Of a stretch of 12,222 nt of DNA, positions 7,127-12,222 are shown piece after piece; the stretch's first letter is position 1, and each line of letters starts with the position of its first letter. This DNA is from an uncultured PS1 clade bacterium. GTDB lineage: Bacteria; Pseudomonadota; Gammaproteobacteria; PS1; Pseudothioglobaceae. The notes beneath the pieces were generated by a model. The model saw only the letters and a program-made list of their open reading frames with translations, did no database searches and was not told the DNA's origin. Both the position numbers and the translations under genes were made by a program. The stretch covers positions 1 to 12,222 of the forward strand of contig CALFDA010000069.1 of assembly GCA_937950605.1 (NCBI GenBank). Reading direction: 5' to 3'.

Positions 7127-7258
7127 TTATTTAGATGTTAACTCTTTCGTAAATGCTTTTTCTAGCATCGCTAACTTGCATAAACATGCATATTCGTCAA
7201 CATTGTTGTATTGGCAAAATGTTTGGTTTAAACGATTATTTTTTATTTTGCAACGACC
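7127..7258 (-). pseudogene. Small 43-codon open frame downstream of fabB, no standard start
   Basis: Between fabB and the membrane protein gene the minus strand has an open frame bounded by TGA (7259-7261) and TAA (7127-7129). Its product has protein-like rather than random composition: CQYNNVDEYACLCKLAMLEK is followed by AFTKELTSK, with four cysteines in the frame overall and an acidic/basic C-terminal helix-like end. The only ATG is near the end (inside LAMLEK). An ATA codon at 7244-7246 sits where a start would be expected, about ten bases after a GAGG (7258-7261 region), so a lost ATG or a rare ATA start is possible. It could be the remains of a gene, a real small gene, or chance. No family was recognised. 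Confidence 0.3.
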
Positions 7259-7280
7259 TCAATTAGTGATTATTGTTGGT

Positions 7281-8498
7281 TTATTTTTTAAATTTTTCAA
7301 ACACTAGACAGGCGTTAGTGCCACCAAAACCAAAACTATTTGATATTACTCGATTAAGTGATTTTGTAGTGGTTTTGCGCACGATTGGTATACCATATGC
7401 GGCCTCGTCTAGGTTGTCTATATTAACAGATTCCGCCATAAAATCATTTTGTAGCATTAACAGTGAATAGATGGATTCGTTTACGCCAGCGGCACCTAAT
7501 GCATGACCCGAGAGAGATTTGGTTGAACCTACATTGGGAATGTTATCGCCAAATACTTCCTTGATTGCGTTTAATTCTTGAACATCGCCAACAGGTGTTG
7601 AGGTGCCATGTGCATTAATATAATCAATTGGTCCATTAGCTGTTGAAATTGCAATCTTCATACAACGCTTTGCCCCCTCACCAGATGGGGCGACCATATC
7701 ATAACCATCTGAGGTTGCGCCATAGCCCGTGAGTTCGGCAAGAATCATTGCGCCTCGTGCCTCGGCGTGTTCTAAGGACTCTAAAACCAATGCGCCACCA
7801 CCACCAGAGATGACAAAACCATCACGCTTTGTGTCAAATGCCCTAGAGGCTTGCTCAGGTGCTTGGTTGTATTTTGAAGACAATGCTCCCATTGCATCAA
7901 ATAGCATAGTGAGCGACCAATCTAGTTCTTCGCCACCACCAGCAAATACCACATCTTGTTTACCAAACTGGATTTGCTCCATTGCATTACCAATACAATG
8001 TGCGCTGGTTGAGCAGGCAGAACTGATTGAGTAATTAATGCCTTTGATTTTAAACATTGTAGACAGACAAGCAGAAGTAGTTGACCCCATAGTGCGTGGC
8101 ACACGATAAGGTCCAACGCGCTTAATGCCTTTCTCTCTTAAAATATCAGCAGATTCAACCACATTCTGATTGCTAGCACCACCAGAACCCATGATTAACC
8201 CCGTGCGTGGATTAGAAACTTGTGCTTCGGTAAGCCCAGATTGCTTTATGGCTTCATCTAGTGCAATGGCACTATAAATTGCTGCATCTGCCATAAAGCG
8301 CTTCATTTTTCTACTAATAACTTCGCTCGAATCAATTTTAGGTAATTGACCGCAAACCTGAGACCTTAGCCCCATTTCTGCATACTTTTCATCAAATTTA
8401 ATACCCGATTTAGCGATTTTTAATGTGTCTAAAACTTCAGCACAATTCGCGCCTAAACTTGAGACGATACCCATGCCAGTAACAACAACTCTTTGCAT
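7281..8498 (-). CDS. fabB: 3-oxoacyl-ACP synthase I (FabB)
   Basis: Condensing enzyme of type II fatty acid synthesis; in partnership with FabA it elongates cis-3-decenoyl-ACP and so is required for unsaturated fatty acids. It has 405 residues (E. coli FabB 406). The thiolase-fold active site is complete: nucleophile C162 in SSACSTSAH (159-167), H297 in NAHGTSTPVGD (295-305) and H332 in GSTKSLSGHALGAAG (324-338). The C-terminal NSFGFGGTNACLVF (387-400) is the usual end motif. The start MQRVVVTGMGIVSSLG fits the family. Its ATG shares one base with the fabA stop (TAATG at 8496-8500), so the two are translationally coupled. FabB rather than FabF is favoured by this pairing with fabA and by length. 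Confidence 0.96.
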   Translation of the reverse strand: MQRVVVTGMGIVSSLGANCAEVLDTLKIAKSGIKFDEKYAEMGLRSQVCGQLPKIDSSEVISRKMKRFMADAAIYSAIALDEAIKQSGLTEAQVSNPRTGLIMGSGGASNQNVVESADILREKGIKRVGPYRVPRTMGSTTSACLSTMFKIKGINYSISSACSTSAHCIGNAMEQIQFGKQDVVFAGGGEELDWSLTMLFDAMGALSSKYNQAPEQASRAFDTKRDGFVISGGGGALVLESLEHAEARGAMILAELTGYGATSDGYDMVAPSGEGAKRCMKIAISTANGPIDYINAHGTSTPVGDVQELNAIKEVFGDNIPNVGSTKSLSGHALGAAGVNESIYSLLMLQNDFMAESVNIDNLDEAAYGIPIVRKTTTKSLNRVISNSFGFGGTNACLVFEKFKK

Positions 8499-9007
8499 TA
8501 GAATCTACTCGTATCAGTAAATAAACCAACTTTTAGATTGGTGGCTTCATAAATGACCTTGCCATCAACTTCCATCACCGCATCACCAATGCCCATGTAG
8601 AGTTTGCGTGCAATGACGCGTGATAGGCTGATTTTATAAGTGATTTTTTTGGCAGTTGGCAAAACCTGACCTGTAAATTTAATATTGCCAGCACCAAGTG
8701 CGCGACCACGACCAAGACCGCCTAGCCAGCCCAAATAAAAACCAATGAGTTGCCACATTGCATCAACACCTAGACAGCCCGGCATAACTGGATCTTTGTT
8801 AAAATGACAATCAAAAAACCATAAATCAGGTTTAATATCTAATTCTGCAATAATTTCACCTTTGCCATATTCGCCACCTTCTTTAGAGATATGCGCAATA
8901 CGGTCAAGCATTAGCATTGGTGGTTGAGGTAGCTGCGCATTACCCAAACCAAACAACTCGCCATTGCCACATTTGATTAAATCTTCGTAAGAAAAAGAAC
9001 TTTGCAT
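8498..9007 (-). CDS. fabA: 3-hydroxydecanoyl-ACP dehydratase/isomerase (FabA)
   Basis: Dehydrates 3-hydroxydecanoyl-ACP and isomerises trans-2- to cis-3-decenoyl-ACP, the branch point for anaerobic unsaturated fatty acid synthesis. The 169-residue hot-dog-fold protein closely tracks E. coli FabA (172). The active site is present: histidine in FFDCHFNKDPVMPG (H68) and aspartate in CLGVDAMWQL (D82). Downstream GFYLGWLGG and KFTGQVLPTAKK are strongly conserved. I chose the ATG at 9005-9007, giving MQSSFSYEDLIKCGNGELFG. An in-frame TTG at 9014-9016 would add three residues; neither has a strong ribosome site. The stop overlaps the fabB start. Together they form a two-gene operon under the promoter at 9056-9084. 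Confidence 0.96.
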   Translation of the reverse strand: MQSSFSYEDLIKCGNGELFGLGNAQLPQPPMLMLDRIAHISKEGGEYGKGEIIAELDIKPDLWFFDCHFNKDPVMPGCLGVDAMWQLIGFYLGWLGGLGRGRALGAGNIKFTGQVLPTAKKITYKISLSRVIARKLYMGIGDAVMEVDGKVIYEATNLKVGLFTDTSRF

Positions 9008-9055
9008 AATTTTCAAGAAACCGTTACGTGTATGTAACAGCCTATTTGTGCCTAG

Positions 9056-9084
9056 ATTATACCACTCAAGTTTAAGATTTAAGA
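9056..9084 (-). promoter_or_regulatory. Extended -10 promoter of fabA-fabB
   Basis: On the minus strand, a consensus TATAAT (9056-9061) is preceded by TGG (9062-9064), giving the extended -10 element TGGTATAAT. At the -35 position the sequence is poor (TCTTAA, 9079-9084, spacing 17), as is common when an extended -10 is present. The start would fall near 9049, leaving a leader of about 42 bases before fabA. Confidence 0.6.
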
Positions 9085-9114
9085 ATAAAGATAGATTGCC
9101 ATGTCGGCATAATC
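9080..9114 (-). terminator. Possible weak terminator after metZ
   Basis: Read on the minus strand, GATTATGCC (9106-9114) pairs with GGCAATC (9094-9100) over seven bases with a two-base bulge and a five-base loop. It is followed by TATCTTTATTCTTA, which is T-rich but interrupted. It lies seven bases beyond the metZ stop and just upstream of the fabA promoter, a sensible place for a terminator, but the stem is short. Confidence 0.35.
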
Positions 9115-9121
9115 CTAGATT

Positions 9122-10306
9122 TTAAAACAACCCCCTGTCAATGTCACGGATTAAGTCATCAACATCTTCTAGTCCTATAGACAACCTGACCAAACCCTCG
9201 CTAATATTAGCGTTGATTCTCTCTTCATCAGTTAAGCGACCATGTGTGGTGGTTGCTGGATGAGTGATAGTAGATTTTGTATCGCCTAAATTGGCGGTAA
9301 TAGAAAATATTTTCACAGCATTAATTAATTTGAATGCTGTTGGTTTTCCGCCTTTAACCTCAAATGACACAATGCCACCGAACCCTGATTGTTGTATTTT
9401 TGCAAGTTGGTGATGTGGATGAGATTCTAAACCTAAATAATGTACTTTATCGACTTGTGATTGGTTTTCTAACCAAATCGCGATTTTGAGTGCATTTTCA
9501 CAATGCGCTTTCATTCTAAGATTGAGCGTGTCTAAACTTTTTAATACAACCCAAGCATTAAAGGCACTTAAACTAGGACCTGTTGTGCGTGTAAAACTTG
9601 CTACCTTTTCAATAATTTCTGTATTGCTTAATACTGCACCTGCTAAACAACGCCCCTGTCCGTCAATATATTTGGTTGCCGATTGAATAACAATATCCGC
9701 GCCCAAGGCGATTGGTTTTTGTAACACAGGAGATAAAATTGCATTGTCTACTGCCAACAAAATGTTATTAGTTCTGCTGATTTTACTCAAACTTTTAATA
9801 TCTACCACTTCTCCTAAAGGATTGGAGGGTGTTTCTAATAAAAATAATTTTGTGTTATTTTGTAGTGCATTTTCCCATTGCGACAAATCACTTAAATCAA
9901 CATAACTAACACTAATATCAAATTTAGTAATGATGGTGTTAAGCAATACAATTGAGGTGCCAAACATATTGCGTGAAGCAACAATATGCTCGCCCGATTT
10001 AACTAATGCCATAATGGTAGTAAAGATTGCTGCCATGCCAGATGCGGTTGCTACACATTTTTCTGCACCTTCAAGAGTGGCTAATTTTTTTTCAAAAGCA
10101 TCAACTGTGGGATTAGTAAAGCGTGAATAAATATTTCCAGGTTCTTCTTTTGAGAAGCGTTTCTCTGCTTGTTCTGCACAATCAAATCTAAAACTAGATG
10201 TTAAAAAAATTGCCTCAGAGTGCTCTTGTTCGTTGGTGGCTTGATAACCTTCACGTATGGCTTTAGTGCCAAAGCTTAAATCTTTCATGTTTTTTAAATT
10301 CGCCAT
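9122..10306 (-). CDS. metZ: O-succinylhomoserine sulfhydrylase
   Basis: PLP enzyme of the Cys/Met metabolism family that makes homocysteine directly from O-succinylhomoserine and sulfide, bypassing cystathionine. It has 394 residues, the family's usual size. Visible motifs: IYSRFTNPTVDAFEKKLATLEG (59-80, substrate/PLP region of the neighbouring subunit), ATASGMAA (86-93), ETPSNPLGEVVD (158-169), AVDN with PLP-ring aspartate D187, and QSATKYIDGQGRCLAG (208-223) with the Schiff-base lysine K212. The YIDGQGR sequence after that lysine is typical of MetZ rather than MetB or MetC. The exact acyl donor (succinyl or acetyl) cannot be proved from sequence alone. It is 56 bases downstream of purF; cvpA-purF-metZ is a known order, for example in Pseudomonas. 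Direct sulfide use suits a sulfur oxidiser. Confidence 0.9.
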   Translation of the reverse strand: MANLKNMKDLSFGTKAIREGYQATNEQEHSEAIFLTSSFRFDCAEQAEKRFSKEEPGNIYSRFTNPTVDAFEKKLATLEGAEKCVATASGMAAIFTTIMALVKSGEHIVASRNMFGTSIVLLNTIITKFDISVSYVDLSDLSQWENALQNNTKLFLLETPSNPLGEVVDIKSLSKISRTNNILLAVDNAILSPVLQKPIALGADIVIQSATKYIDGQGRCLAGAVLSNTEIIEKVASFTRTTGPSLSAFNAWVVLKSLDTLNLRMKAHCENALKIAIWLENQSQVDKVHYLGLESHPHHQLAKIQQSGFGGIVSFEVKGGKPTAFKLINAVKIFSITANLGDTKSTITHPATTTHGRLTDEERINANISEGLVRLSIGLEDVDDLIRDIDRGLF

Positions 10307-10321
10307 TCGCTAAATGATGTT

Positions 10322-10351
10322 ATTCTACATTAGTCTAATTGAAATAAACAA
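10322..10351 (-). promoter_or_regulatory. Weak candidate promoter for metZ
   Basis: In the 56 bases between purF and metZ the minus strand reads TTGTTT (10346-10351), an 18-base spacer and TAGAAT (10322-10327). The -10 is good and the -35 is half-matching. It could let metZ be transcribed apart from purF. Read-through from purF is equally likely, since no terminator is visible in the gap. Confidence 0.3.
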
Positions 10352-10362
10352 TAAGGGTTAAA

Positions 10363-11868
10363 TTACATAACTAACTCTAATATCATATTATTGTCATTTT
10401 TTTGTTTAGCGCCGTCAGAACGCAAATCTTCAATATCTTGCAAATAATGCTTATTGACATCACCAGTAACATATTTGCCATTGAAACAAGAGCAGTCAAA
10501 TTCTTTAATATTTGGATTACCTTGTTGAACGCACCAAATTAGGTCTTTTAGGTCTTGGTAAATAAGCCTATCAGCACCAATGTATTGACATACTTCAGCG
10601 GTGTTTTTGTTGTGTGCAACAAATTCTTTACTACTCGCCATATCAATGCCATAAACATTTGGATAACGCACTGCAGGTGCCGCAGAAGCAAAAAACACTT
10701 TTTTAGCACCAGCACCACGCGCCATTTGCACAATTTGTTTGCTAGTGGTGCCTCGCACGATAGAATCGTCAACTAGCAAAACATTTTTATCTTTAAATTC
10801 AAGCTCAATCGCGCTTAATTTTTGACGTACAGATTTTTTTCTTTGTTTTTGTCCTGGCATGATAAAAGTACGTGCAATGTAGCGATTTTTAATTAACCCT
10901 TCGGAATACTTTACCCCAAGTTTTTGCGCTAGTTGTAAAGCTGATACCCTAGAAGTATCTGGAATCGGGATAACCACATCAATTTGTTCGTTAGCCCATT
11001 GTTCACGTATTTTTTTAGCTAATTTTTCGCCCATTCTTAGGCGCGATTTATACACAGAAATATTGTCAATGACTGAATCAGGGCGTGCAAAATATACAAA
11101 TTCAAAAATACAAGGAGAATATTTACCAATATTTGAACATTGTCGGGTAAAAGCATTGCCATCTCTGTCAATCACAACAGCTTCACCAGGGGCAATGTCT
11201 CGGCTGATTTCATATCCTAGTGCAGTAAGTGCAACACTTTCAGAGGCAAGCATATATTTCATACCATCATCGGTTATGCGTTTGCCCAAAATCAGCGGAC
11301 GAATACCATTTGGGTCGCGGAAACCAAAAATTCCATAACCTGGAATCATGCCAACTGCTGCATAAGCACCGCGAACACGTTTATGTAGTTGAGTAATAGC
11401 GGTAAAAATATCATTTTCATTGATGCGCTGTTTTCCTAATTTTGCTAATTCACTAGCAAATACATTGAGCAAAATTTCAGAATCAGAATTAGTATTAATA
11501 TGACGCAAATCTTGCTTGAATAATGCTTGAGCTAATTCTTTTGTATTAGTTAAATTGCCGTTATGTGCAAACGCAATGCCATAAGGAGAGTTCACATAAA
11601 AAGGCTGTGCTTCAGCGCCAGAAGAACTACCAGCGGTTGGGTAGCGCACGTGTCCAATGCCCATATCGCCCAACAGTCTAAGCATATGTTTAGACCTAAA
11701 AGCATTCCTTACTAAACCATTTGATTTACGCATGTAAAACCGACCTTTATGGGAGGTAACAATGCCTGCGGCATCTTGTCCGCGATGTTGCAAAATGGTT
11801 AGCGCATCATAAATATAAAGCGCTGTGTCTTTGTTGGTGGTAAATAAAATTCCAACAATGCCACACAT
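10363..11868 (-). CDS. purF: Amidophosphoribosyltransferase (PurF)
   Basis: First committed step of purine synthesis: PRPP plus glutamine gives 5-phosphoribosylamine. It has 501 residues (E. coli 505). The N-terminal Ntn glutaminase starts right at MCGIVGIL, so C2 becomes the catalytic N-terminal residue after Met removal; no propeptide is present. GHVRYPTAGSS (72-82) and AHNGNL (101-106) complete the glutamine site. The C-terminal phosphoribosyltransferase domain has the flexible loop KNRYIARTFI (327-336) and the PRPP loop VLLVDDSIVRGTTS (363-376). There is no extra cysteine spacing suggesting an Fe-S cluster of the Bacillus type, as expected for the E. coli type. A strong AGGAG (11875-11879) lies a few bases upstream and overlaps the cvpA stop, with eight bases between the genes. 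Confidence 0.98.
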   Translation of the reverse strand: MCGIVGILFTTNKDTALYIYDALTILQHRGQDAAGIVTSHKGRFYMRKSNGLVRNAFRSKHMLRLLGDMGIGHVRYPTAGSSSGAEAQPFYVNSPYGIAFAHNGNLTNTKELAQALFKQDLRHINTNSDSEILLNVFASELAKLGKQRINENDIFTAITQLHKRVRGAYAAVGMIPGYGIFGFRDPNGIRPLILGKRITDDGMKYMLASESVALTALGYEISRDIAPGEAVVIDRDGNAFTRQCSNIGKYSPCIFEFVYFARPDSVIDNISVYKSRLRMGEKLAKKIREQWANEQIDVVIPIPDTSRVSALQLAQKLGVKYSEGLIKNRYIARTFIMPGQKQRKKSVRQKLSAIELEFKDKNVLLVDDSIVRGTTSKQIVQMARGAGAKKVFFASAAPAVRYPNVYGIDMASSKEFVAHNKNTAEVCQYIGADRLIYQDLKDLIWCVQQGNPNIKEFDCSCFNGKYVTGDVNKHYLQDIEDLRSDGAKQKNDNNMILELVM

Positions 11869-11876
11869 GCTATCTC

Positions 11877-12222
11877 CTAACCCTTGTTAATAAACAATAA
11901 ATGCTTTGCTAACTCAGCATTAATATCGGTTGCCAATGTTTGCAAGATTTTAAATGAATTTTGAGATTCAGCCCAAAAACTTTGTGTAACAATAAAATCA
12001 ATACTTTGTAATACTAAAATAGTTATCATGACAAGTACAAAGCCTTTAATAATTCCAACTATAGCGCCACCTGTTTTGCCTATAAAAGTAGTCTTTGCAT
12101 GGATTCTTGCATTGGTGAGTTGCAAGTTATCTAGGATACGCCGAAAAAATGATTTAAAAAAACAATTTTCTTTTGAGCCAAACGAAACATCAAAGGTTTT
12201 TTTAAACAGCAAAAAAACACCC
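11877..12222 (-). CDS. cvpA: CvpA family membrane protein, 5' end missing at the window edge
   Basis: Inner-membrane protein of the colicin V production family; its role is still poorly defined, and it has been linked to envelope stress resistance. Only the last ~114 residues are visible; the frame is open to the right edge, so the gene starts outside the window. A TTG at 12210-12212 is internal. The visible part has a basic cytoplasmic segment, then KTGGAIVGIIKGFVLVMITILV, the Gly-rich final membrane helix typical of CvpA, and an amphipathic tail. The family call rests on this pattern and on its place directly upstream of purF (eight bases), the conserved cvpA-purF order. Residue similarity alone would be weak. 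Confidence 0.8.
   Translation of the reverse strand, partial: GVFLLFKKTFDVSFGSKENCFFKSFFRRILDNLQLTNARIHAKTTFIGKTGGAIVGIIKGFVLVMITILVLQSIDFIVTQSFWAESQNSFKILQTLATDINAELAKHLLFINKG

Noticed and set aside
9008..9016. TTG start for fabA three codons upstream
   Set aside because: The ATG at 9005-9007 aligns better with known FabA N-termini, and the TTG has no better ribosome site. Not excluded.
1..12222. CRISPR array, phage, toxin-antitoxin or defence genes
   Set aside because: No regularly spaced repeats and no such proteins; every substantial gene is housekeeping except one membrane protein.

Overview
This window reads as ordinary chromosome from an AT-rich gammaproteobacterium. The gene set (fabA-fabB, secDF-yajC, cvpA-purF-metZ, ddl-ftsQ), the protein sequences and the low GC content fit the SUP05/Thioglobaceae sulfur-oxidiser lineage, which includes clam and mussel symbionts. 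That placement is inference from general resemblance, not from a search.

The left part (1-4175) is a tightly coupled plus-strand block: the 3' part of serS, then yajC, secD and secF. serS/yajC and secD/secF each share an ATGA stop/start, and yajC/secD are 12 bases apart. The three small-to-large membrane proteins form the SecDF-YajC auxiliary complex of the Sec translocon. A gene-poor interval of 530 bases (4176-4705) follows, with several inverted repeats and no intact gene.

Next comes a plus-strand pair, ddl and ftsQ (4706-6356), overlapping by 8 bases. This is a fragment of the division and cell-wall (dcw) cluster. The murG-murC-murB genes that usually lie upstream and the ftsA-ftsZ genes that usually lie downstream are not here. 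ftsQ instead meets, tail to tail with a 14-base overlap, an unrecognised minus-strand multi-pass membrane protein gene (6343-7014).

The right half (7281-12222) is all minus strand. In transcription order it holds cvpA (5' end off the right edge), purF, metZ, fabA and fabB. cvpA-purF-metZ is a known gammaproteobacterial gene order linking purine and methionine synthesis. fabA-fabB overlap by one base (TAATG), have a clear extended -10 promoter, and supply anaerobic unsaturated fatty acid synthesis. Just downstream of fabB is a 43-codon open frame (7127-7258) with Cys-rich, protein-like composition but no standard start codon.

I found no RNA gene, CRISPR array, insertion sequence, phage gene or defence system, and nothing that amounts to a new biological system. 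The points worth a second look are the dismembered dcw cluster, the 530-base gap, the small frame after fabB and the unidentified membrane protein.
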